Below the pieces are notes generated by a model. The model saw only the letters and a list, made by a program, of their open reading frames with translations. It ran no database searches and was not told the DNA's origin. Position numbers and translations under genes: made by a program. DNA of 64,000 nt from Paraphoma chrysanthemicola. Lineage: Eukaryota; Ascomycota; Dothideomycetes; Pleosporales; Phaeosphaeriaceae. The stretch spans positions 930,001-994,000 of the forward strand of contig JAGMWG010000012.1 of NCBI GenBank assembly GCA_020744225.1. The letters run 5' to 3'. This document shows positions 34,441-43,876 of the stretch, in pieces (the first letter of the stretch is position 1; each line of letters opens with the position of its first letter).

Positions 34441-35457
34441 ATGGTACCCAAGAAGTCGTCTCGCAAGAAGAGGGACCTAAAGCCCAAGATCCGACCATCA
34501 GCTGCCGAATTTCGAGCCGGGCTTGAAAGGCTTGATCTTTTGAATTCCATGGTCCCGAAGCGTCGCGTTCCGGTCGTGATTTATCTGTCAAGCGATAGCG
34601 AGGATGAGAAAGTCTCCAGCAGCGTCACAGAAGCGAAAGGCCGGAGAAGTCAAGGACAGCCGACCAGACGTGGGACAGTACAGCCAGCAGAGGATCAGAC
34701 GAACCCCTTTGGGAAGACTAGCTGCCGCACAAGAGCAAACACACGTTCGCGACGACGACGACCAATCATCACTGACTCCGACTCGGACGACGAGGGTAAG
34801 CTTTTGTTACGCTATCACATTTGTGCATCCACTTACCTGAGCATAGCAGACTGCGAATCGCCAAGCACACCGACGTCCAGCAACCGAAACGTCCGAGGAA
34901 TGACGGCCATCTTCAAGCGTAGTCGTCCCACGCGAGTTCAGACCGAAGCCCGCCAGACGTGCGAAGATACGAACGAAGATGTAGCTAAAGAAGACTTTAA
35001 CCATAAGGGAGTGTTTCACGACAACTTTGACCTGGAAATCGACATGGAAGGTTGGAGCGAGATGCCATCAAGCCGCACCAGACGTAAGCAGCGCTCCAAT
35101 GCTGTATCGCCAAACAGCATACAGGACCCTGTCGTAGAATGGCGCGGCAAAAGTCGCCGACAAGCGCCTTCAGCAACTGACCAGAACACTGAACGTAAGA
35201 CGCCAGCCACGCGCATGGATGCAGCTTCTTCGCCCGAGCCTAGTCTCTCTAGACGTCTGACTGCTACGCCTCAGAGCGCCTATAGTGCTGAAGTAAAGGT
35301 GCCATCAACTCCTCGTTACGCTAGTGAAGTCCGCGTCACCCCGAAATACAACAAACGCAGCGATGCATTTAAGGACACAGAGCACAGAGTACATCACAGT
35401 GCAGACACTCCTATACCTAGCGTGGAGGATGCTTATGCGCTTGAGAAGCGAATTTAA
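34441..35457 (+). CDS. Basic disordered protein with SUMO-interaction-like motifs
   Basis: An open frame of 338 codons; a probable 51-nt in-frame intron (34796-34846, GTAAGC...CATAG) would shorten it to 321 residues. The N-terminus is strongly basic (MVPKKSSRKKRDLKPKIR). It carries a classical SUMO-interaction-type motif, VVIYLSSDSEDE (about residues 45-56), and a second candidate, PIITDSDSDDE (about 108-118). The rest is rich in Ser, Thr, Arg and Pro with a C-terminal series of Ser-Ala-Glu-Val-type short repeats (SAEVKVPSTPRYASEVRVTP). No globular domain, signal or membrane segment is present. A nuclear scaffold or chromatin-linked protein is inferred. The second candidate motif ends exactly at the intron donor, so retention of the intron would change its flank. 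Confidence 0.6.
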   Translation: MVPKKSSRKKRDLKPKIRPSAAEFRAGLERLDLLNSMVPKRRVPVVIYLSSDSEDEKVSSSVTEAKGRRSQGQPTRRGTVQPAEDQTNPFGKTSCRTRANTRSRRRRPIITDSDSDDEGKLLLRYHICASTYLSIADCESPSTPTSSNRNVRGMTAIFKRSRPTRVQTEARQTCEDTNEDVAKEDFNHKGVFHDNFDLEIDMEGWSEMPSSRTRRKQRSNAVSPNSIQDPVVEWRGKSRRQAPSATDQNTERKTPATRMDAASSPEPSLSRRLTATPQSAYSAEVKVPSTPRYASEVRVTPKYNKRSDAFKDTEHRVHHSADTPIPSVEDAYALEKRI

Positions 35458-35875
35458 GAGCGGAGGAGAAGGCCCTATTGAGTGAGCTAGTATTGCTTGC
35501 ACTATTTCACGAGGGGGATAATCTGAGCAAAAGTGCTGCTATTTGCGTTTGCAGGATGGAGGGTCTAGGGATTTAAAGGTTTGCAGTGCAATTTTCAGGG
35601 GACAGGGAAATCAATGCAGGAGGTTAAGGAAAGCAAAATTCAATGGGCGTTTAGGAGTTCCTCTTTCCAATTCACGGACAAATAAGAATGCAGATATTTT
35701 TATCTTCTAAGTCTTGATATAGTGAAGTGTACAACACGAGAGTTCGCATACAAGTTATGGAACTCGATTAATTATCAACCCTTTTCTTAGTTTTCAAACA
35801 TACTTCTGTGATCCCTCTTCAGGTCCATGTTCTTTCCTATCATCCTCGTCGGTTACTTTAAGCACGCTCCCTCTC
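35458..35875. other. Convergent 3' intergenic region
   Basis: 418 bases, AT-rich, between the stops of the SIM protein gene (plus) and the small membrane protein gene (minus). Nothing beyond 3' flanks was seen. Confidence 0.6.
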
Positions 35876-36238
35876 TCAGAATCTGTCTTCATTTTTCCTG
35901 CGCTCCCTTAAACTCGCGTTCTTCCTCCTTGGCAACACTACTAGGACATACCACGTAAACCATGCAAGTCCACCAAACAGAAACAACACCGCAACAATAA
36001 TACCTACAATAGCAAGAGTAGACAGTGAGGTTCCTGCTTCAGCGGAAATAAGAGTAGTTGCTAGAGTAGGAGTAGATGCGTACGTATCAATCGACGGTCT
36101 AGTCAAAGTCAAGTTTTGAGACGACGTAGCGCGAGGTAGGCTAGTTTGCATAGACGGGAGCGAGGTATACGCGGCAGATGAAGGCAACGATATGGTTGCG
36201 TTCGCGGGAATGTATGGATAGAAAGGTGCTGGCGGCAT
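35876..36238 (-). CDS. Small single-pass membrane protein
   Basis: A single exon of 120 residues. A Ser/Thr/Pro-rich N-terminal half with N-glycosylation sequons (NATI, NLTL) is followed by one strong membrane span (LAIVGIIVAVLFLFGGLAWF, about 73-100) and a short, very basic tail (RRKNASLRERRKNEDRF). There is no cleavable signal peptide, so an outside-N, inside-C anchor is inferred from the positive-inside rule. This layout resembles short relatives of fungal cell-wall sensor or mid2-like proteins without the cysteine domain. No orthologue was recognised. The start ATG is preceded by stops in the frame. Confidence 0.55.
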   Translation of the reverse strand: MPPAPFYPYIPANATISLPSSAAYTSLPSMQTSLPRATSSQNLTLTRPSIDTYASTPTLATTLISAEAGTSLSTLAIVGIIVAVLFLFGGLAWFTWYVLVVLPRRKNASLRERRKNEDRF

Positions 36239-36936
36239 TATGGTTCTAGAGCACGTACTTTTAGTACGTAAGGAAGCAAGTTAAGACCTTTAAAGAAGGA
36301 GAGATGAAGATTAAGTAAGTCAGGTTCATAACGTCGCATTGTAAGCGAGACGAAAGACATAGTGTAAAGACAATTTCGAACGTCTAACTCGATGCGAGAC
36401 GATACACTGTCATGTCTCAAACTGCGCGAGGTAGCCAATGAGACTTTTGGTACTTGTGTATTACAACGTCTAGCTTCTTTCTCCTTCTCTATCTTTGCCT
36501 CTACTAATTATCTTACCTTGCTTACTGTCAAGCTTTACCTAGTCCTCGCTCGCTAATTGGGATCTTCATTCTCGCCATAATCATCCGAAACAGAGTGTTC
36601 GGCATCTTTTCCCCAGTCTTTGTGCGAGCTGGTATTGAAGTGGCAAATGCCTTGCTTCATTTTTTCCAGCTCTTTGAAGCTGGTTTGGTCATCCGCTTTA
36701 GTGATTGGAGCAGCTGGATGTTAATTATCGCGCCAACAGCGCGTTTGATTGCATTCCATTCAAGACACAACTCCTAAAAATAATCACTCGAAGTTCCTAC
36801 ATCACATCCTCTTTCCCTGTGTCCCACATGATAAATGCAACGCACTCAAACCGAAAACTCAATTTCCCATTCCATTCCCTCCCTCCCTTTCACAACCTTC
36901 CCTCTTCCTCAAACATCCTTCCAACTCCATCCCATC
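36239..36936. other. Intergenic, no convincing gene
   Basis: About 700 bases between two minus-strand small genes. Plus-strand frames that run from here into 37.2 kb are antisense to the zinc-ribbon gene. No feature was assigned. Confidence 0.5.
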
Positions 36937-37134
36937 TCACCGCCTCGGATTGCCCCGCTGCGGCGTCTCCGCATTCGGATTCTGTCTCAACAACTCCTCC
37001 GTCCAACTACATATCGGACACTCTTCACCCAGCCGGACCCAGCCGCCCTCGCAGCTTGTGCACCACCAGTGTGTTGGAGGCGGGTTCGGTCTCAGCGAGT
37101 TACGCAGATCGACTGTGGGTGTGGAGATGGCCAT
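36937..37134 (-). CDS. Small zinc-ribbon protein, 65 residues
   Basis: A single exon. The core WWCTSCEGGWVRLGEECPIC (about residues 23-42) provides two Cys-x2-Cys knuckles separated by 11 residues, which is a plausible zinc-binding ribbon. The N-terminal flank is Pro-rich and the C-terminal tail polar. Tiny proteins with one W-x-C-x2-C...C-P-x-C ribbon are numerous and uncharacterised in dothideomycetes. It lies 695 bases downstream of a second such gene on the same strand (37830-37964). Function unknown; no signal peptide, so intracellular. Confidence 0.6.
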   Translation of the reverse strand: MAISTPTVDLRNSLRPNPPPTHWWCTSCEGGWVRLGEECPICSWTEELLRQNPNAETPQRGNPRR

Positions 37135-37829
37135 GTGGGTGTCGTAGCTTGGATTTTGTGCGTGGATGTCTAGGGCAGGATAGGGTGGTTGGTACGAATA
37201 TGGCAGAACGGTGGGAGACTCTGAACGTACACTGAATCTTTTGCGTTGTGGCGTATGCGAATTTATCGCGGTTGTGGTAATTGTGCTTAGAACTCTGGGT
37301 TGTGGTCTACATTATGAAGCCCTTATGCTCCATGGAGCGATTTATACCTTCCTCCATTGAATTTCTCACACTTTGTCTTGCAAACAGGTACATGGGCACT
37401 TCATCATCCCTTCTGTTTACGTTGGTGACCGATACGTTCTACACGCGATATTATTGACGTACGTGTGGGGATGTGTATTAAAGGAAGGTTTCGGTGAAGG
37501 GATGTGCTAAGAAAGGAGGTAAAGCATGATACTGTCTGCACGTGTTCGATGTCAATAGTGAAATAATCAACCGCGTTATGTGCCGTGTCTTATATACTCT
37601 CCTGGAGCTGTACGCAAGACCATCAATATATCAACATCACATTTCCACGACAGTATAGAAGACTAGCACCCATACAAGTCGCGTAAACTGTCACACGCAT
37701 AGGAATGAAGTCAAGCAGCATCACACATAGATACATGGCATTGTGAAAAAGCTATGGTATTATCTGGCTAATCATTTCACGATATCAGACGTCACCCATC
37801 TTCATCGCCCCACCCCTCACTTCACACGT
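37135..37829. other. Intergenic between two small zinc-ribbon genes
   Basis: About 700 bases, no coding frame supported. It should contain the promoter of the 65-residue gene (minus). Confidence 0.5.
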
Positions 37830-37964
37830 TTACTCTGACTCGTTTCCACACTGGCACGCTTCTCCAACGGCGTTCTCGGTGCCGCATTCACGGCAGATCC
37901 AGCGCTTGTCGCGGTCATGTGGACCCTGTTGGTTGATGCGTTCAATGTCGTTGAAGGTCGTCAT
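37830..37964 (-). CDS. Zinc-ribbon microprotein, 44 residues
   Basis: A short minus-strand frame from ATG at 37964 to TAA at 37830. It reads MTTFNDIERINQQ, then RWICRECGTENAVGEACQCG and a short acidic end. The Cys-x2-Cys...Cys-x-Cys arrangement, with tryptophan two residues before the first cysteine and a Gly-Glu before the third, matches the neighbouring 65-residue protein, and the W-C-x2-C-G-x-x-N pattern recalls RanBP2-type and fungal mini-ribbons. The gene is easily missed because of its length. Coding is supported by the coherent ribbon rather than by length. An intron in the 5' UTR is possible. Confidence 0.55.
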   Translation of the reverse strand: MTTFNDIERINQQGPHDRDKRWICRECGTENAVGEACQCGNESE

Positions 37965-38632
37965 ATTTCTGGAGAATAAGAGGGATTTGATTGTGTTTTT
38001 GCTTGGTGTATGTTAGTTGCAGTGTGTTGGTGCAAGCGGAGGGACTAACGTACGATATGTTGGTTTTGGTTGATTGTGTTGTTGATTCCAATGTTCTTGG
38101 CTCGCTTGTAGCTGTAGATGCTGTTCTGTTCTTCGAGTGTGCTGCTTAGGAGTTTCTTATATGCATAGATCCAACAAATCGTGATTGTTGTTGTAGCACA
38201 TACGATGAGTGTTTGTTGAGCTCCCTTCACGAGCTCGACATCCGTTGACGGCCACAATCATGTTGACATACGTTTTTCCTGCAAGTACTTTTTTGAGGTT
38301 GCTTCCGTTGTTTCGACGCTGTGTATGTGTTGAGAGGGAATAAAAGCGTGTGATGTTTTGCGTCGAACACAAAATGTTGTGCGAAGTCTGCGTAAGCCAA
38401 CATTCGTTGACGGGAGACGCTGCGCTACATGTCACAGCCACCAGCCATCGACTTTTGAGTAAATTGTAAGAGTGCAAGATTGAGAAGGGGTGAACAGCGT
38501 GTACGTATGTGTGGTTTACTGATCAATGTTACCGGCAATCATGCTGCTGCCGTGCAGTGTCCAAGGGCCGAGAGAGTGATCGATGTCGCGCCGATTGATC
38601 CTTCCCTTCGACGTGGACCACTCTGAATCGCC
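37965..38632. other. Intergenic, no convincing gene
   Basis: It lies upstream of the 44-residue gene and downstream of the cyclase gene, both minus strand. Minus-strand frames at 38045-38477 lack any feature. Confidence 0.5.
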
Positions 38633-39637
38633 CTAGAATAAAGCCAGTGCATTAGGCGCACTCCCAACTCCACCGGGCACATTTCCCGGCGCACTCGTCA
38701 CTAGAAACGTCCACCTGCCCAGCTCTTTGCACTTCACACTCAGCGCTTCAAAGTCCCACAGCTCGCCAATCGGCATGCCCCACAAGGGCAACATACTTGC
38801 ATGTAAACTGCCTTCCAAACTTGGCGGCGGCCATGCCTCGAAATTCGCATTATCGCAGGCAGCTGCGGCAAAATAGGTGTCGTGCAGGAAGTCTTTCATA
38901 TCTTCTGAGGCCTCGAGGCCAGCGTAGGCGTGCTGCATGACCTCCCATTTGGCGCGATCTTCTCTTTCCGAGCCGCTTTGAGAGAGATATCTTGTGACCC
39001 AGCCAGTTCGAACAAGCAGGATGTCGCCAGCTTGGAAGGATACACCTTGTGCCCTTGCGCAGTCTTGCAGGTCGGACGCTGTGATTTGATGTGTTGTGAA
39101 TGGATCATAAGGGTTCTTCTCTCGCGACCATGCGTAGACATCTAGAAAGACGCCCCTGCCGACGATGCCATTCTTCGCCCACGCATCGATGCCCAGTCGA
39201 CGTGATCTCTCCTGGTTCTCCACATCGTGGTCCTCGTCCCCCAGAATCTCATCTGACAGAACCCCATTGTAGTGGCACCCGGTCTTCGGATCTGCAAAAT
39301 GTCGAAAGCCGTCCCACTGGCTGCTCGACTGCGTGTTGATTTCATGCTCGTCATCAAAGGCGCCCTTGCCTATAGACTTGATGCGATGCTGGAAAGGCTT
39401 CCTGCCGAAGAAAGGTGGGCTGGGTATATCCAGTGGGAGATTCAAGGCAACCACTTCCCCGGTTCTGACATTCTCTTGCGTAGCCTTTGTAATGCGTTCT
39501 GGAGTGAGCAGATTTAGTCGCCCAAGCTCATCGCTGCCGCCCCAAAACCATGCTGCGCCTTCTGGTGTGCCCGCAACGTGAGGGAGCTGAGCGCGCTTTG
39601 GATAAGTTGATGAGTCGGCGTGCGGGTTCAGTCGCAT
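38633..39637 (-). CDS. Putative cyclase-family metal-dependent hydrolase
   Basis: A single exon of 334 residues, a usual length for fungal members of the cyclase family related to kynurenine formamidase. Landmarks are WFWGGSDELGRLNLLTPERI near the N-terminus, SSSQWDGFRHF (about 104-114) where bacterial enzymes carry the metal-binding His-x-Gly-Thr-His-x-Asp motif, GVFLDVYAW, GDILLVRTGW and the C-terminal NVPGGVGSAPNALA. The first zinc-ligand histidines are replaced while D109 and H113 remain; this substitution is common in the fungal subfamily but makes the reaction uncertain. No signal peptide. Activity on an amide or lactone in aromatic degradation is inferred only from family. Confidence 0.85.
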   Translation of the reverse strand: MRLNPHADSSTYPKRAQLPHVAGTPEGAAWFWGGSDELGRLNLLTPERITKATQENVRTGEVVALNLPLDIPSPPFFGRKPFQHRIKSIGKGAFDDEHEINTQSSSQWDGFRHFADPKTGCHYNGVLSDEILGDEDHDVENQERSRRLGIDAWAKNGIVGRGVFLDVYAWSREKNPYDPFTTHQITASDLQDCARAQGVSFQAGDILLVRTGWVTRYLSQSGSEREDRAKWEVMQHAYAGLEASEDMKDFLHDTYFAAAACDNANFEAWPPPSLEGSLHASMLPLWGMPIGELWDFEALSVKCKELGRWTFLVTSAPGNVPGGVGSAPNALALF

Positions 39638-40041
39638 GGTGGGTCACTGACGTGGAATTCTGATACCTGGATGGTTTGATTCACATGGTCTCGCATTGTA
39701 TAAATGCAGGGTTGCTGGTGTCGTCACCACGCCGTAACGAGTGCGCCCCACCCGCAGCTGCATTGAGCTACCTTCCACATTAGCATAATGATAATTGCAG
39801 CCCTGGAAGTATTCACCACAAGGTATAGAACAAAGGCAAATATTCAAACGTGGAATCGTGATAAACATTCATAATCGTCTCTCAGCTACTGACAAGGCGA
39901 CTGCAGCACTGCGTGATCCCAAAATCAACCAGAGCGTATCCTGCTCGCGAATCCAAGATGCGCCAATCGAACGCCTTTCTGATCCAAAACCATATAGTTT
40001 GTGGCTTCCCGAGCACAACCGATCCAGCATGGCGATTCCGC
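39638..40041. other. Intergenic between two minus-strand genes
   Basis: 404 bases: promoter of the cyclase gene and 3' flank of the SAP-domain gene. No gene was seen. Confidence 0.55.
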
Positions 40042-41207
40042 TTACTTCTTAAGTGCAGCATCATACAAGCTGATTAGCACGCCAACTACGGCGCCAATCT
40101 GCAGGCCGTAGTAGCCACCCGGGACATTACTACGAACCACACCAACCGTCTCGGCGGAGAACGGTCCCCAACTCAAGTCGTTAGTTTGAACAATGCCGGG
40201 ATTTGCAGTTAGAGCAGGGTCCACGACCGGAAACTTGTACGCGCTATAAGCCAGAATCGCCTTTAGAATGTTGAATGTGAGCGGGTCGGCTGGATACTGC
40301 CTGTCAGACGACTTGCGGTTGGTATTCGACTTCAATGTCAGATTGAAGAAGTACGAGAAGACCAGCGGGAGCACCCAATTGGTGAGTGACCAGAGCGTCG
40401 CTGGGGCCCACCAGTCACTCGTGAGTAGAGCGAGAAAGTCGGGGATGAACAGATACTGGCTGTTGGTGTACTTGGAGACTGAGTCTGAGAGCGCGAATGT
40501 GGGTGTGGTTTGCAGCGTATTCCACTGCAGCCCGGCGGCCTCGATGAGGAGGATGAGGGTCTGAATGGTGGCCACAGAGCTTGCGTTCTCGCGGATGAGC
40601 TCCTTGAAGTAGTCGATCTGTGTTCTGTCCCACAGCTCGGTAGTTTTGGCCTTCACAACCTGGAAAGATTGGTCGGCTACCTCAGCGAGCTGCGCTGGCG
40701 ATGCGGGGATGTCGACTTCGGATAACACTTCAGAAACGCGTCGAGAAACCGCGCGAGGAGTACGCGTAACAAGTGCGCTCGTGCTGGGCGCGGTCAGAGT
40801 CTTCTCGGGTGTTGGCTCTTCGCTGCGACGTTGTTGTTAGCCAGGCGCGTACCGCGTCGCGGATGCATGTAGACATACGAGGGAGCTTTAATGAGCGTTC
40901 GACGGCGCGATTTGGTCAGAGTAACGGCTTCTGAAGGCGACGCCCGCTCGCGCTTGAGCGGGGATCCGCTGCGACCATAGTAATCGCGGAAATCGGCTTG
41001 TTTGGTATATGTTGTCTCGTGTGAGTTGAGATGTTCCTCAAGCAATTCTACGAGGTCATCCTTCAAGTAGCCATCCGCACTTCAACGCACAAGTCAGCCG
41101 CGTTTCTCGCACCCGCGATCAAGATGTGCATACTCAGGAAGACCAGCCTTCTGCGCGAGGTCAATCAGCTCGCCTTTGCGCTTTCGCTGCAGCCACGAAT
41201 GAGACAT
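40042..41207 (-). CDS. SAP-motif protein with C-terminal membrane segments
   Basis: Three minus-strand exons (41134-41207, 40879-41079, 40042-40822) give 351 residues; introns are 54 and 56 nt. Residues about 4-40 (WLQRKRKGELIDLAQKAGLP, then KDDLVELLEEHL) form a SAP-type helix-turn-helix, a motif usually linked to nucleic-acid binding; intron 1 splits it. A basic linker (KRERASPSEAVTLTKSRRRT) follows. The C-terminal 200 residues contain hydrophobic segments around FLALLTSDWWAPATLWSLTN, VLPLVFSYFF and GLQIGAVVGVLISLYDA, consistent with an integral membrane protein. SAP plus membrane spans suggests an ER or inner nuclear membrane protein, but no characterised orthologue is recognised. The start ATG gives MSHSWLQRKRK, conserved-looking in style. 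Confidence 0.78.
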
Positions 41208-41765
41208 GACAAATGGTAGCAATACAGTCGCGTAATGATTGCGATCAAAATGGTATGCTTCTTGAAAGAAAGAAACGTGGTGTGCGCGATGTGGCTGGGA
41301 TGGTGGTGTGTTGATGATGGATGAGCGCGTAGCGGTAAACAAGAGGCTGGGGTGTTCACGTGAGATGTATACTAGCGCTAAACTATATTGAGACACAGTG
41401 TAAAGACGATTATACACAGCACAGGACCGCTAAACATTCCGGCATTATTTTGCAGTTCTGAGGTATGCTGTTCCCGTGGAAGCATCGATGGCGTTCGGTA
41501 CCTGACTCTAGGCTTCCGTGGTGGGCGTCATCTGGTCCCAGTGCCCGCGATAGCTGATAGACAGGGTTCAGCGGGCAGCGGCGGCGTTCCGGGCTTGGCC
41601 GAAATTTTGAGATTCGAGCATCACCGCACTGCCACGCTGAGCAACCACGTCATTCCTTACACTGCCTTCTACGCTCTCGCCTACATACCATTCCCTTCTC
41701 TATTCCCTTCCTCACCTGTTTTGCACTTCAGCACAGCGCAGCGTCGCACCCACAGCTCTACGCTA
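41208..41765. other. Divergent promoter region
   Basis: 558 bases between the SAP-domain gene (minus) and the mitochondrial carrier (plus). The carrier frame is open upstream of 41766, but the sequence there is not carrier-like. Confidence 0.6.
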
Positions 41766-43094
41766 ATGGTACTTGCCCGTGTGGCCAACCTCTTTAGCAC
41801 CGGAGACTCGAATAGCAACATCGTTGACGGCCACCGATTAGATGTCGCAAATACAGTGGAGAAGCTCGAGCCGTCCATGGCGGATACTCTGAGCATCGCA
41901 ATCGAGGAGGAGATAGACGATGACGCGGCGAGGCCCCCATATCTACATGTGAGGATGCCTGATCGGGCAAAGTTGGACTTCAATTGACAACAAGCAGGCC
42001 ATGCTGGCAGGAGGAATAGGAGGCACGACCGGTGATATGCTGATGCATTCGCTGGACACGGTCAAGACGCGACAGCAGGGCGACCCGCACATGCCTCCCA
42101 AGTACACCTCCATGGGCAACACATACTATACAATATGGCGGCAAGAGGGCTTCAGGAAAGGCCTATATGGCGGAGTGCAGCCAGCCTTTCTTGGCTCCTT
42201 CGCCGGCACCGTCTGCTTCTTTGGCGCATACGAGTGGAGTAAACGGACCATGATTGATTATGGCATTGCGCCGTCAGTGTCATACTTTATGGCTGGTACG
42301 TTCACCCAGGACCGTCTCTAGCACCGCAATCGGCTAACGCTTTCACAGGTCTCTTTGCGGATCTCGCCGCAGCGCCCGCCTACGTACCATCCGAAGTCTT
42401 GAAGACGCGCCTGCAGTTACAAGGCCGGTACAACAACCCCTACTTCAACTCTGGTTATAACTATCGAAGCACAATCCACGCCGCTCGGACAATAGCGAAA
42501 GTAGAAGGCTACAGCGCACTGTTTCATGGTTACAAGGCTACCTTGTGGCGTGATCTGCCGTTCTCAGCACTGCAGTTCGCATTTTACGAAGAACTACGAG
42601 ATCGGGCGAAGCGATTCATGGGGTCAAATAATATCGGGCTGCCCTTGGAGATTGCGACAGCAGCTAGCGCTGGAGGCATGGCAGGTGTCATCACCACTCC
42701 GCTCGATGTCGTGAAGACGCGGATACAAACACAACACAACGACATTTCATCCAGCTCATCGAAAGCACCAGTCAACCCCCTGCCATCAACCACATCACCG
42801 AAACACTCTGCGCCGTCTAAGACAAGCAAGTCTCGATCTGCGCAAAGTCGACCGATATCCACATCCTCGCCATCGACAACGCTGAAAGCCCACGGCGCTG
42901 CTACCCTGGATACGTCATCGGTCATGACTGGATTGAAGATAATATACAAGACTGAAGGGATCGCAGGCTGGTTTCGTGGGGTCGGGCCGCGAGCCGTCTG
43001 GACAAGCGTGCAGTCGGGCACGATGCTCGTGTTGTACCAGACGCTGTTGAGGTATTTCGAGCAGCATCCGTTTGTGAAGGTGGACGACTTGTAA
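41766..43094 (+). CDS. MME1: Mitochondrial carrier, Mme1-type (probable inner-membrane magnesium exporter)
   Basis: Three exons (41766-41948, 41998-42295, 42349-43094) give 408 residues; introns are 49 and 53 nt. Three carrier repeats each carry the family signature: HSLDTVKTRQQG, VPSEVLKTRLQLQGR and TPLDVVKTRIQTQ. The blocks GYKATLWRDLPFSALQFAFYE and VGPRAVWTSVQSGTMLVLYQ closely match the yeast YMR166C (Mme1) carrier, which exports magnesium from mitochondria, so the orthology call is by recognised sequence. A Ser/Pro/Lys-rich insert of about 50 residues sits in the matrix loop of the third repeat; a shorter insert occurs in yeast. The acidic N-terminal 60 residues are outside the carrier fold. 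The start is inferred as the ATG of the first exon frame closest to the fold. Confidence 0.88.
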
Positions 43095-43876
43095 AACCAT
43101 TGTACGAATATGTCGGCATACGACTCTTATGCATCTGCGGCGTTGAACAGCGATTGATAGACTAGACCTTTGCAAATAACAACACTTGACTCTCAGCCCA
43201 TGGTTCATGTCACAAAGCTGCAAGCGTTACGACTTTCAAACGGCAAGATGCTCGCGCACTGCTTTTCCTAGCGTCGAAGAAGGCAGGGTGCTTAGTCACT
43301 AGCGTCAACTCACTCAAATCTCACTTCTCTCTGCTTCCCCTCAACGTTTGCCAGTTGATGGCAAATCTACAAGCATAATCTGAGTTTCTCTCCAACTTTC
43401 GGGTATCTCTCCGATCTCGCTTCGAATTCCGTGCTGTGTCCCCCGCACTGACGCCCCACACTGAACAACTTGGCGATGCTGCTCAAGCTTGGCAGTTCAA
43501 ACTGACAAGCTACTGTGCTTCACCATAGTATTGCCACGACTACGATTTTAGATTACTTTGCTTGAGTCCTTTGTATTATGTGGATCTGATACGTATCTTT
43601 AAACAATGGATTACGTAGTGTCCTACCATTGCAAACATGCTTACAGTCCTTCAAAAGTCACCGCTTGAACACTGCCAAGATGATCGACGAAGCCGTCATT
43701 CATAGGATTTCGAATACTTCCTGCTGTGAGCTATGATTCGGCTGTCGATACCCCAGATTCTGGGGATCATGGTGCCACTGCGAGGGCGAAGAAAACGCTT
43801 AAGTACTTCATATCGCCTTTTTGTGGCCTCCCAAAGAACCACAGTAAGCTTCCTCCAAACCAGCCACGCGCAGATC
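43095..43876. other. Intergenic between two plus-strand genes
   Basis: 782 bases: 3' flank of the carrier and promoter of the MFS gene. Upstream ATGs occur in the MFS frame near 43733, but the sequence there is not transporter-like. Confidence 0.55.

Noticed and set aside
36705..37235. 176-codon plus-strand frame rich in Ser and Pro
   Set aside because: Antisense to the better-supported zinc-ribbon gene and lacking any domain.
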